From an uncultured Acetobacteraceae bacterium (GTDB lineage Bacteria; Pseudomonadota; Alphaproteobacteria; Acetobacterales; Acetobacteraceae), in the NCBI GenBank assembly GCA_903895595.1, contig CAITUP010000070.1:1-43990 (forward strand): DNA of 43,990 nt, written 5' to 3'. The notes under the pieces were generated by a model. It did not search any database. It worked only from the letters and a program-made list of their open reading frames with translations, and had not been told where the DNA came from. Below are positions 15,581 to 22,818 of this stretch, one piece after another (position 1 is the stretch's first letter; every line of letters begins with the position of its first letter). The translations under genes were made by a program, and so were the position numbers.

Positions 15581-16621
15581 ATGGCCAAACTCATCCTGAC
15601 CGGCGACGTCAATCTGATGAACGTCACCGACCCCGCGACCCCGTTCACGCGGGTTCGCGAGGAATTCCGCGGCGCCGACCTGGTGTTTTCCAATCTGGAA
15701 TGCTGCCTCTACACGCCGCCGCAAGCGCAGTCCTTCCATAATGAGGGGTTTTTCGCCGATCCCGCCGTCGGGGCCGCGGCGTTGACCGGCACCGGCATTG
15801 GGGCTGTGGGGATCGCCAACAATGTGAACTATGGGGAGGCCGCGATTTTTTCATCCATTGCGGCGCTCGACGAGGCCGGCATTCCGCACACCGGGGCGGG
15901 GGCCAACGCGGCGACGGCCAAGGCGCCGGTCGTCCTGGAACGTGGGGGTATCCGGTTCGGGTTCCTCCAACGCAGCTCGGTGTATTGGCCGACCAATCAT
16001 GAGGCCGGGCCGCACGATCCCGGCATCGCGGTGATCCGGGGCAACACCGCCTATCAGGTGCCGATGCACAAGACGCGGCCGGAGATACCGCCGATGAACC
16101 GGCCGGGCATTCCGCCGATCATTGTGACTTGGGCTGAACCCGATCATCTGCGGGCCTTCGCGGACGATGTGAAAGCGCTTCGGGCACAGGCCGATATCGT
16201 GGTGGCGTCCTGCCACTGGGGTCTCGGCAAGGATGTGCTGCAATATATGCGCGATATCGCCCATGCGGCGATCGACGCGGGGGCGGACATCGTGGTCGGG
16301 CACGGGCCGCATTACGCGCTGGCGGTGGAGGTCTATCGCGGCAAGCCGATCTTCTACGGGCTTGGCAGTTTTTCGTTCCACACCGGCCATGGCGGGCGGG
16401 CGCACGGGAACTGGATCGGTATGATGCCGCGGGCGACGGTGGAGAAGGACGGGGTTAAATCCATCGGCTTCCAGTTCGTCCGCCACAATGCCGCCAACGA
16501 AACGGTGCTGTGCGCGCTGGCGGACGAGCAGGCGGAACTGGCGGATATTCGGGAACGCAGTGCGGTTTACGGGACGGTGCTGGTGACGGAGGGGGATGAG
16601 GTGCGGGTGGTGTTGGGGTAA
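15581..16621 (+). CDS. CapA/PgsA-family metallophosphatase-like protein
   Basis: A 346-residue protein of the CapA (PGA_cap) branch of the calcineurin-like metallophosphatase superfamily, whose members take part in poly-gamma-glutamate or capsule formation. Motifs in order: TGDVN (Asp9), FSNLE (Asn38-Glu40), IANNVNYG, CHWG (His212) and GHGPH (His241, His244). The family normally has NNH in the third block; here Val82 replaces that His, so phosphatase chemistry may be altered. I see no signal peptide in the ATG 15581 version, unlike membrane-bound PgsA. No pgsBC-like genes are nearby, so a role in polymer synthesis is uncertain. A hairpin at 16665-16694 follows. Confidence 0.8.
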   Translation: MAKLILTGDVNLMNVTDPATPFTRVREEFRGADLVFSNLECCLYTPPQAQSFHNEGFFADPAVGAAALTGTGIGAVGIANNVNYGEAAIFSSIAALDEAGIPHTGAGANAATAKAPVVLERGGIRFGFLQRSSVYWPTNHEAGPHDPGIAVIRGNTAYQVPMHKTRPEIPPMNRPGIPPIIVTWAEPDHLRAFADDVKALRAQADIVVASCHWGLGKDVLQYMRDIAHAAIDAGADIVVGHGPHYALAVEVYRGKPIFYGLGSFSFHTGHGGRAHGNWIGMMPRATVEKDGVKSIGFQFVRHNAANETVLCALADEQAELADIRERSAVYGTVLVTEGDEVRVVLG

Positions 16622-16664
16622 TATCAGGCGTCCGAACCTTTTACTCATAGTCAGCGGTGCCTTG

Positions 16665-16694
16665 TCGTCATGCTGACGGAGGTCGGCATGACGA
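16665..16694. terminator. Hairpin between convergent capA-like and uppP genes
   Basis: The arms TCGTCATGCTGAC (16665-16677) and GTCGGCATGACGA (16682-16694) pair over 13 positions with one G-T wobble around the loop GGAG. Three T residues follow on the plus strand. Placed in the 123-base gap between convergent genes, it probably terminates both. Its CGTCATG ends resemble the repeat at 5315-5344, so it may derive from the same palindromic family. Confidence 0.5.
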
Positions 16695-16744
16695 TTTACC
16701 GTGCGCCGGTGTGTCAATGGTGAGGGCGGCTGGTAAAAGATGCC

Positions 16745-17581
16745 TCAGTGCACCAGCAGCAGCACGCCCAGGCTGATCGCCCCGATCCCGAAGCAGTAAT
16801 ACGCGAAGGGGTTCAACGCCCAGTTATCGTGGCTGCGGAAATACCGCATCAGAAACCAGGTGCTCAGCCACGCCGTGATGCCCGCCACCACCGCCGCGAC
16901 GACGGTCATGCCGAACACGCCCGGCGCCACGCTTTCATGCAGGAGCTTCGGCACCTCCAGCACTGTCGCGCCGAAGATGATGGGCGTGGCGATCAGGAAG
17001 GAGAAATGCGCCGAACCCTCATGGTTGACGCCGCGTAGCAGGCCGCCGACGATCGTCACGCCGGAGCGGGAGATACCGGGGATCAGCGCCAGACACTGGC
17101 AGCAGCCGATCACGAATGCGTCCATGCGCGTCAGGGTGGAGATTTCGCGGGTGCCGCTGCGGCGCAGACGCTCCCCGAAGAGCAGCACGCCGCCATTGAG
17201 GAACAGGAACGCCGCCGCGGCGACGGGGTTGCCGAACAGGCCGCGCACCAGCTTCTCCAGCCCGAAGCCGACGATAACGGCTGGGATGGTTGCGATAACG
17301 ATCAGCAGGGTGACGCGCCGAGCCTCGGACACGTTATGGGGGTTGTCCATGCCGATGACGCCGCGGAGCAGGGCCCACCAATCGCTCCAGAAATATGTCA
17401 ACAGCGCGGTGGCGGTGCCCAGATGCAGCATGACCAGAAACGGCAGGAATTCGTGCGAACGCTGGTCGATCCCGGTTTTGAACAATGCCGGCAGTACCAC
17501 GGCATGTCCCAGGGAGCTGACGGGGAACAATTCCGTCGCGCCTTGCAGGATGGCGATCAGGATCGATTGCAGAGCGGTCAT
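16745..17581 (-). CDS. uppP: Undecaprenyl-diphosphate phosphatase
   Basis: A 278-residue integral membrane protein of the BacA/UppP family, which recycles undecaprenyl diphosphate to the monophosphate carrier used for peptidoglycan and other surface polymers. The first signature reads QGATELFPVSSLGH (Gln13, Glu17), fitting the (E/Q)xxxE motif, and the second reads PGISRSG (168-174) with the catalytic Arg172. About eight hydrophobic helices are visible. Length agrees with Escherichia coli UppP (273 residues). The gene diverges from the zinc exporter gene with 59 bases between starts, so their promoters must overlap there. Confidence 0.95.
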   Translation of the reverse strand: MTALQSILIAILQGATELFPVSSLGHAVVLPALFKTGIDQRSHEFLPFLVMLHLGTATALLTYFWSDWWALLRGVIGMDNPHNVSEARRVTLLIVIATIPAVIVGFGLEKLVRGLFGNPVAAAAFLFLNGGVLLFGERLRRSGTREISTLTRMDAFVIGCCQCLALIPGISRSGVTIVGGLLRGVNHEGSAHFSFLIATPIIFGATVLEVPKLLHESVAPGVFGMTVVAAVVAGITAWLSTWFLMRYFRSHDNWALNPFAYYCFGIGAISLGVLLLVH

Positions 17582-17640
17582 AAGGGGTCCAGTGCGAATC
17601 GGCGAACAAAGAGACTGTATGGATACGGCGCGGTTGTGTC

Positions 17641-18609
17641 ATGCTCGCACCCATGGACGGGCACGAACATCACCACGATCACCATCATAACCATGACCAC
17701 GGTCATGGTCACCACCACCATCGTCACCATGCGCCGGACCGGATCGACCGCGCGTTCGCATTGGGGGCGGCGGTCAATCTGGCGTTCGTGGTGGGGGAGA
17801 TCGGGTTCGGCGTCGCCGCCAACTCCATGGCTCTGATCGCCGACGCGGCGCATAATTTCGGCGATGTGCTGGGGTTGCTGATGGCCTGGGCGGCGGCATT
17901 TCTGGGGCGGCGGCCGCCCACCAGCCGGCGGACTTATGGCTGGGGGCGAGGCACCATTCTGGCGGCTCTGGCCAACGCGGCGGTGCTGCTGATCGGCGTC
18001 GGCGCGATCGCGGTCGAGGCGCTTCACCGTTTGTTGAACCCCGAGCCGGTGCAGACCGGGCTGGTGATGGTCGTGGCGGCGGTGGGGATCGCGGTGAACG
18101 GCGGCAGCGCGTTGCTGTTCCTGCGCGACCGCGGGCACGATCTGAACATGCGGGCGCAGTTCGCGCATCTCGCGGGCGACGCGGCCATCGCCGCGGGCGT
18201 GGTGCTGGCGGCGTTGGCGATCAGGCTGACGGGGCTGCTGTGGCTCGATCCGCTCGCCAGTCTGATGGTCGCCGGCCTTATCGCTTGGGGCACCTGGGGC
18301 CTGCTTCAGGAATCGCTCGGCCTCGCGCTGGACGCGGTGCCGGAGAAAGTGAAGCACGCCGAGGTCGCGGCCTATCTCGCCAGCGTGCCGGGGGTGACGG
18401 AGGTACACGACCTGCACATCTGGGGCCTGAGCACGACCGAAACCGCGCTGACCGCCCATTTGGTGTTCGCCGGGGAACAGGAAGACCGCCGCCCGCACGC
18501 GTTGTCGGCCGAGTTGCGGCGGCGCTTCGGAATCGGGCACGCGACGGTGCAGATCGAAAGCGATGCCGACGCGGCGCTGTGCCGGCTGCGGCCGAACGAC
18601 GTGGTGTGA
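17641..18609 (+). CDS. Cation diffusion facilitator, probable Zn(II) exporter
   Basis: A 322-residue CDF/SLC30-type transporter. The first 30 residues contain 16 histidines, probably a cytoplasmic metal-binding tail. Six membrane helices follow (about 36-235) and a C-terminal cytoplasmic domain (about 240-310). The transport site is typical for zinc: Asp68-x-x-His71-x-x-x-Asp75 region in ADAAHNFGD, and His176 with Asp180 in AHLAGDAA. It probably exports Zn(II), Co(II) or Cd(II) against protons. Starts at 17641 and 17653 are both possible; neither has a strong ribosome site. Its stop TGA overlaps the ATG of the following acetyltransferase gene. Confidence 0.92.
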   Translation: MLAPMDGHEHHHDHHHNHDHGHGHHHHRHHAPDRIDRAFALGAAVNLAFVVGEIGFGVAANSMALIADAAHNFGDVLGLLMAWAAAFLGRRPPTSRRTYGWGRGTILAALANAAVLLIGVGAIAVEALHRLLNPEPVQTGLVMVVAAVGIAVNGGSALLFLRDRGHDLNMRAQFAHLAGDAAIAAGVVLAALAIRLTGLLWLDPLASLMVAGLIAWGTWGLLQESLGLALDAVPEKVKHAEVAAYLASVPGVTEVHDLHIWGLSTTETALTAHLVFAGEQEDRRPHALSAELRRRFGIGHATVQIESDADAALCRLRPNDVV

Positions 18610-19079
18610 TGCGCTGGCGGGCGATGGCGGCGGCCGATCTGGAGGCCGCCGAGGGGATCGCCGATGCGGTGCATCCGGATTACCCCGAGGACCACGCTGT
18701 CTTCGCCGAACGTCTGCGGCTGTTTTGCCGGGGCTGCTTGATCCTGGACGATCCCCCAGCCGGATACGCCATCGCGCACCCATGGACGCTGGGGACGCCG
18801 GTGCGGCTGAACAGCCTGCTCGTGGCGCTGCCGGCTGAACCGGATACGCTGTTTCTCCACGATATTGCATTGCTGCCCGAGGTCCGGGGCCGGGGAGACG
18901 CAGTGGCGGGGGTCGAGGTCCTAACGGCGGTGGCGGCGGATTTACGGCTGCCGACCCTGTCGCTGGTGGCGGTGGGACGGGCGTTATCGTTTTGGCTGGC
19001 GCGCGGGTTCGTGGCGGTCGAGGGGGTGGATGTCGGCAGTTATGGGGTTGGGGCGTGTTATATGGTGCGGCGGTTGTGA
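18609..19079 (+). CDS. GNAT-family N-acetyltransferase
   Basis: A 156-residue acetyl-CoA-dependent acyltransferase fold. The acetyl-CoA loop appears as LLPEVRGRGDAVAGVEVL (RGRGDA fits the Arg-x-x-Gly-x-Gly/Ala signature), preceded by the strand LFLHDIA and followed by FWLARGF, the usual late motif. The ATG at 18609 shares one base with the stop of the zinc exporter gene (TGATG), so translation is coupled. The substrate could be a small amine or a protein N-terminus; nothing in the sequence decides it. A hairpin with a T run follows at 19126-19147. Confidence 0.85.
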   Translation: MRWRAMAAADLEAAEGIADAVHPDYPEDHAVFAERLRLFCRGCLILDDPPAGYAIAHPWTLGTPVRLNSLLVALPAEPDTLFLHDIALLPEVRGRGDAVAGVEVLTAVAADLRLPTLSLVAVGRALSFWLARGFVAVEGVDVGSYGVGACYMVRRL

Positions 19080-19125
19080 CGGGATTTCCCGAGGCCAAGG
19101 CCATTCCGGGGAGCCGGGACGGATG

Positions 19126-19147
19126 ACGCCCATCTTGGCGTTTTTTT
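19126..19147 (+). terminator. Intrinsic terminator after the acetyltransferase gene
   Basis: ACGCC (19126-19130) pairs with GGCGT (19137-19141) around a six-base loop, and seven T residues (19141-19147) follow. Position and T run fit a rho-independent terminator for the zinc exporter/acetyltransferase unit, although the stem is short. Confidence 0.65.
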
Positions 19148-19162
19148 CTTGCCTAGGACATT

Positions 19163-19187
19163 CATAATAACTCATAATGTTATTATG
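19163..19187. promoter_or_regulatory. Inverted repeat overlapping the start codon of the 221-aa gene
   Basis: CATAATAAC (19163-19171) and GTTATTATG (19179-19187) are perfect 9-base inverted repeats around a 7-base spacer, and the right arm contains the ATG at 19185. No Shine-Dalgarno sequence is visible. It could be an operator or an mRNA hairpin that hides the start codon. It is nearly all A/T in a GC-rich genome, so chance is unlikely. Confidence 0.5.
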
Positions 19188-19850
19188 ACCCAGCACTCGG
19201 AAACCGCTCCCTTCCCCATCAGCGACGTCTATCGGCACGTTGCTTGTTTCCTGTCCGTCAGCCTGCCGCCGCCGCCGGACGACACGCCGGAGGCTCTGTC
19301 CCTGCGCGACCAAGCCGCTCGAGCCGCGTTGGAGGCGCTGCGACCGAACGACGCGTTGGAAGCAATGCTGGCCGCGCAGTTCGTCGCGGCGTGCTTCCAG
19401 GCGCTGGATTGTCTACGATTGGCGAATTCGCCGGACAGCGAGGTCGCCGCGAACCTAAAGTGCAAGGCGCAGGCCGTCAGCATGATGCGCCAGTCGCAGG
19501 CGGCGCTGCGGGCGTTGGACCGGATGCAGGCCGCTCGGGGGGCGCCAGCCCGGCTGGCCGCGCCCGCGCCGGCCAAACCCGGAGTGGAGGCGAAACCGGC
19601 CGCCGTGCCCTCGCGCCCCGCGCTGCCGGCCCCGCGGACGCCCACGATGCCGGCCCCGCGGACGCCCGCGCTGCCGGCCCCGCGGACGCCCGCGCTGAGT
19701 GCCAACGCGCGGCTGGTGGACGATCTCTTGAAAGAACTGGTGGACGGGCAGAACACGCTTCTGAGACCGAATCCCGGAAAACGTGACTTTGAGACGATGG
19801 TGAGACAGACGGCTCCGGTCAGGCCTGCCGGGTCTGGTGCCGCGGGCTGA
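19185..19850 (+). CDS. Hypothetical protein with C-terminal octapeptide repeats (221 aa)
   Basis: A 221-residue protein from ATG 19185. Residues about 15-115 are helical, with AAQFVAACFQALDCLRLA and a Lys-Cys-Lys-Ala-Gln-Ala-Val-Ser-Met-Met segment. A Pro/Ala-rich linker follows, containing three copies of an 8-residue repeat (L/M)PAPRTP(A/T), and then a short C-terminal helix. I recall similar uncharacterised proteins in Rhodospirillales but assign no function. No signal peptide is visible. It is preceded by a terminator and an inverted repeat over its start codon, so it is its own unit. Its last 32 bases overlap the end of the convergent DHA2 transporter gene. A TTG start further upstream (19149) seems unlikely. 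Confidence 0.65.
   Translation: MTQHSETAPFPISDVYRHVACFLSVSLPPPPDDTPEALSLRDQAARAALEALRPNDALEAMLAAQFVAACFQALDCLRLANSPDSEVAANLKCKAQAVSMMRQSQAALRALDRMQAARGAPARLAAPAPAKPGVEAKPAAVPSRPALPAPRTPTMPAPRTPALPAPRTPALSANARLVDDLLKELVDGQNTLLRPNPGKRDFETMVRQTAPVRPAGSGAAG
19623..19694 (+). repeat. Three tandem 24-bp repeats inside the 221-aa gene
   Basis: Units at 19623-19646, 19647-19670 and 19671-19694 differ at only one or two bases each and encode LPAPRTPT, MPAPRTPA and LPAPRTPA. The near identity at DNA level points to recent slippage, so copy number may vary between strains. Confidence 0.8.
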
Positions 19851-21369
19851 GGCGGGCCGGGATGCAGGCTGAGATCGCCAGCGTCAGCAGCGACAGGAAC
19901 AGCGCCAGGAAATAGGCGTTGTGCAGCGAACCGGCCATGACATCGACCAGATGCGTTAGCTCGTTCGCCGGCAAAGCGGCTCGGGTCGCGGCATCCATGA
20001 GCTTGTTGACCTCGTGCGGCGCGGCCGGGTCCAGATGCAGCATGGTCGCGTTCAGCACCGCGCCGCAGCCCGCGGCGCCGACCGCCTGCCCGACAAAGCG
20101 CAGGAACATGCTGGACGATGTCGCCGCACCGCGCTGCCGCCAGGGGACGGAGGCCTGGATCGCCACGATGAATACCGTGTTGCAGAACCCCATGCCGATG
20201 CCCATGACGAAGGACGCGACCGAGGCCCAGAGCGGCCCCTCGGCGGGGCTGAGGACCGTCAGCATCGCGCAGCCGGCTGCCAGCGCGATGCCGCCAAGCA
20301 CGGCGACCAGGCGGTAGGATGTGCGGACCATGATGCGGCCGCCGATAATGCTGGCGATGGCCCAGCTGACCGACATCGCGCCCAACACCAGGCCGCCGTC
20401 AATGGCGGATCGGCCCATCGCGCCTTGGATATAGGACGGCAGGAAGGCGGACACCCCCATCATCGTCGATCCGGTGCCGAAGCTGCCGAGGCTCGCGACC
20501 GCGATGATGCGGATGCGCCAGAGTTCCAGCGGCAGCATCGGCTCGCGGATGCGGGATTCGTGCACAAGCAGCAGCGCCAGGGCGACGAGGCCGATGCCGG
20601 TGACGGTCCAAAGCGTGGCGGTGCCCAGGCTGCCGCCCTGCACCAGCGCGAGCATCAGGTTTCCCGCCGCGATCAGCAGCAGCAGCGACCCCAGCCAGTC
20701 GATCTGGCGGTAGCGGTGCTGCACGTTTTCCTTCAGGAACACCGCGATCATCGCGACCGCCGCCGCCCCGATGGGGAGGTTGACCCAGAACACCACGCGC
20801 CAACTGACGTGCTGGATCAGAAAGGCGCCCATCGACGGGCCGATGACGGCCGCGACACCGAAGACGCTGGAGATCAGGCCTTGGATTTTGGCACGTTCGG
20901 TGGGCGTGTAGATGTCGCCCAGAATCGTCGCCGCGATCGGTTGAATGGCACCGGCTCCAAAGCCCTCGATGGCTCTGAAGACGATGATGGAGGGCATGTT
21001 CCACGCCAAGCCGCACAAGGTGGAGCCGGTCAGGAACAGTGCGGCACCGGCGAAGAAGACGGGTTTGCGGCCGTAGAGGTCGGCGAGGCGGCCGTAGATG
21101 GGGATGCTGACCGCCTGGGTCAGCAGGAAGATGGTGAACACCCAGCTGAACAGGTTGAAGCCGCCAAGCTCGCCCACGATGGTGGGGATGGTGGTGGCGA
21201 CGATGGTGCTTTCGACAGCGGCCATGAAGGTCGCCATGACGCAGGCGGCGAGCACGAGGGACCGGCCCTTGGTGTCGGGCCGATCGTGCACAATCGGCTG
21301 GGCGTGCGAGGCGTCGTCCGGCATGGGGGTTTGTGTCCTGAGGCGTTTCCTGGATTGGGGTTCTGTCAT
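19819..21369 (-). CDS. DHA2-family MFS multidrug exporter (EmrB/QacA type)
   Basis: A 516-residue protein with 14 predicted membrane helices, of the drug:proton antiporter-2 family. Motif A reads GRLADLYGRKPVFF, motif B lies in the segment RAIEGFGAGAIQPIA, and motif C appears as IGPSMGAFLI. It should export toxic lipophilic compounds using the proton gradient. No EmrA-type membrane fusion partner is next to it. ATG 21369 is used; ATG 21324 is an equally possible start, and neither has a clear ribosome site. It is divergent from the dioxygenase gene (86 bases between starts) and overlaps the 221-residue gene tail to tail. Confidence 0.92.
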   Translation of the reverse strand: MTEPQSRKRLRTQTPMPDDASHAQPIVHDRPDTKGRSLVLAACVMATFMAAVESTIVATTIPTIVGELGGFNLFSWVFTIFLLTQAVSIPIYGRLADLYGRKPVFFAGAALFLTGSTLCGLAWNMPSIIVFRAIEGFGAGAIQPIAATILGDIYTPTERAKIQGLISSVFGVAAVIGPSMGAFLIQHVSWRVVFWVNLPIGAAAVAMIAVFLKENVQHRYRQIDWLGSLLLLIAAGNLMLALVQGGSLGTATLWTVTGIGLVALALLLVHESRIREPMLPLELWRIRIIAVASLGSFGTGSTMMGVSAFLPSYIQGAMGRSAIDGGLVLGAMSVSWAIASIIGGRIMVRTSYRLVAVLGGIALAAGCAMLTVLSPAEGPLWASVASFVMGIGMGFCNTVFIVAIQASVPWRQRGAATSSSMFLRFVGQAVGAAGCGAVLNATMLHLDPAAPHEVNKLMDAATRAALPANELTHLVDVMAGSLHNAYFLALFLSLLTLAISACIPARLSPRHQTRQA

Positions 21370-21454
21370 TCGGGTGGGGGGATGGCAACATTTGCCGATG
21401 ACGATGCCGTCGCGTTAGACTCCCACCATCGGTTCGCCCTTGGAGAATACGTCC

Positions 21455-22339
21455 ATGACCCCCACCATCCGCCCGCTTACCGCGGTTTTCGCCGGGGAGG
21501 TTTCCGGCATCGACATCACGCAGCCGTTGAACGCCGAACAGGTGGCGGCGATCGAGGCGGGGATGGACCGGTACGGGGTGCTGGTGTTCCACGATCAGCC
21601 GTTCACCGACGAACAGCAGAAGGCGTTCAGCCGCAATTTCGGGGAACTGGAACACACCGCCGGGGGCAATGTCACCAAACCGTCGGAGAAACGGCTCGAT
21701 CCCTATATGGCGGATGTGTCGAACCTGGGGTTGGATCACAAGCCGCTGGCGCGCGACGACCGCAAGCGGATGTTCAATCTGGGCAACCAGTTGTGGCACT
21801 CCGACAGTTCGTTCCGAGCGGTGCCGGCGAAATATTCTTTGTTGTCGGGGCGGGTGACGGTGGAAAAGGGCGGACAGACGCAGTTCGCCGATATGCGGGC
21901 GGCGTACGATGCGCTGGACGACGAAACAAAGGCACAGATCGAAGATCTGATTTGCGAGCATTCGTTGATTTATTCGCGCGGTCTGCTTGGGTTCGACGAT
22001 CTGACGGCCGAGGAACTGGCGATGTTTAAGCCGGTCCGTCAACGGTTTGTGCGGACGCATCCGGTGACCGGGCGGAAATCGATGTATTTATCCTCCCATG
22101 CCGGGAAAATCATCGGCTGGCCGGTGCCGGAGGCTCGGGCTTTCCTGCGCGATCTGACAGAATTCGCGACGCAGCCGCAATTCGTTTACGCGCATACATG
22201 GAAGCAATACGATCTGGTGATGTGGGATAATCGCACGTTGCTGCATCGGGTGACGCGATTCGACGATACGAAGGTGCGCGATATGCGGCGAACGACGATC
22301 GCGGGGGATGCGGTTACGGTGGCACAGTTGGCGGCGTAG
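21455..22339 (+). CDS. TauD/TfdA-family Fe(II)/2-oxoglutarate dioxygenase
   Basis: A 294-residue non-heme iron oxygenase. The iron triad is His115-x-Asp117 (WHSDSSF) and His264 (TLLHRVTRFDD); Arg279 in MRRTTIAG should bind 2-oxoglutarate. Family members release sulfite from taurine or cleave 2,4-D-type ethers, and the substrate here cannot be read from sequence. GGAGA lies before ATG 21455; a TTG at 21440 is less likely. It is divergent from the DHA2 exporter, so a shared regulatory region and a link to a xenobiotic are possible. It ends four bases from the convergent ybjN-type gene. Confidence 0.92.
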   Translation: MTPTIRPLTAVFAGEVSGIDITQPLNAEQVAAIEAGMDRYGVLVFHDQPFTDEQQKAFSRNFGELEHTAGGNVTKPSEKRLDPYMADVSNLGLDHKPLARDDRKRMFNLGNQLWHSDSSFRAVPAKYSLLSGRVTVEKGGQTQFADMRAAYDALDDETKAQIEDLICEHSLIYSRGLLGFDDLTAEELAMFKPVRQRFVRTHPVTGRKSMYLSSHAGKIIGWPVPEARAFLRDLTEFATQPQFVYAHTWKQYDLVMWDNRTLLHRVTRFDDTKVRDMRRTTIAGDAVTVAQLAA

Positions 22340-22343
22340 AAGC

Positions 22344-22802
22344 CTACCGCCCGATATATTTCCGGAACGTCCCCATCACCAGGATCCAGCGATCCATGTT
22401 GTTCGTCAGCGCCTCGGTCGTTGCGCCGTGTTCGACGTCCACATCCATTTCTACCCACGGATCGTTCTGCCGGTCGAGGTAAACGCGGCCGAACCGTTTC
22501 GTCCGATTCCATTCCGCCACCTGCTGCGCGGAGGTACCAGTGCCGGAGAAGCCGGCGGCGAACTGATACGAATGGCAGCGCGGGCTGCTTTTGCACTCGT
22601 AGAACCAGACGCTGAATTTCGCGCCCTCGCTCATGCTGCGGATGAGCGGATCGCCGTCCTTGTCGGTGGCGATTTCGGTTTGGTAGCCCTTGGCCTGCAA
22701 CGACGCGGCGACGTCCTGCACCGTGACCCCGCCGTCGGGTAGTGCGCGCGCCAGGGCGGACTGGCTGGCGAACAGCAGGGCGATCAAGGCGATCCGGCGC
22801 AT
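22344..22802 (-). CDS. YbjN-domain secreted protein
   Basis: A 152-residue protein with a cleavable signal peptide (residues 1 to about 19, ending ALA) and a YbjN domain, a fold related to type III secretion chaperones. The pattern of KGYQTEIATDKDGDPLI, FYECKSSPRCHSYQFAAGF and WNRTKRFGRVYLD fits exported members of this family; the two Cys in YECKSSPRC may form a disulfide. Cytoplasmic E. coli YbjN affects motility and stress responses, but the secreted versions have no known role. GGGAG precedes ATG 22802. It starts 16 bases after the end of an iron-type binding-protein gene and probably belongs to that unit. Confidence 0.82.
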   Translation of the reverse strand: MRRIALIALLFASQSALARALPDGGVTVQDVAASLQAKGYQTEIATDKDGDPLIRSMSEGAKFSVWFYECKSSPRCHSYQFAAGFSGTGTSAQQVAEWNRTKRFGRVYLDRQNDPWVEMDVDVEHGATTEALTNNMDRWILVMGTFRKYIGR

Positions 22803-22818
22803 GGCGAAACTCCCGTGT

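Noticed and set aside
17578-19104. 508-codon minus-strand frame across the zinc exporter and acetyltransferase genes
   Set aside because: Pro/Arg/His-rich shadow covering two real genes in their overlap arrangement; no start signal.
20014-22060. Long frames on both strands across the DHA2 exporter and dioxygenase region
   Set aside because: They run through two well-supported divergent genes and their intergenic gap and have no family resemblance.
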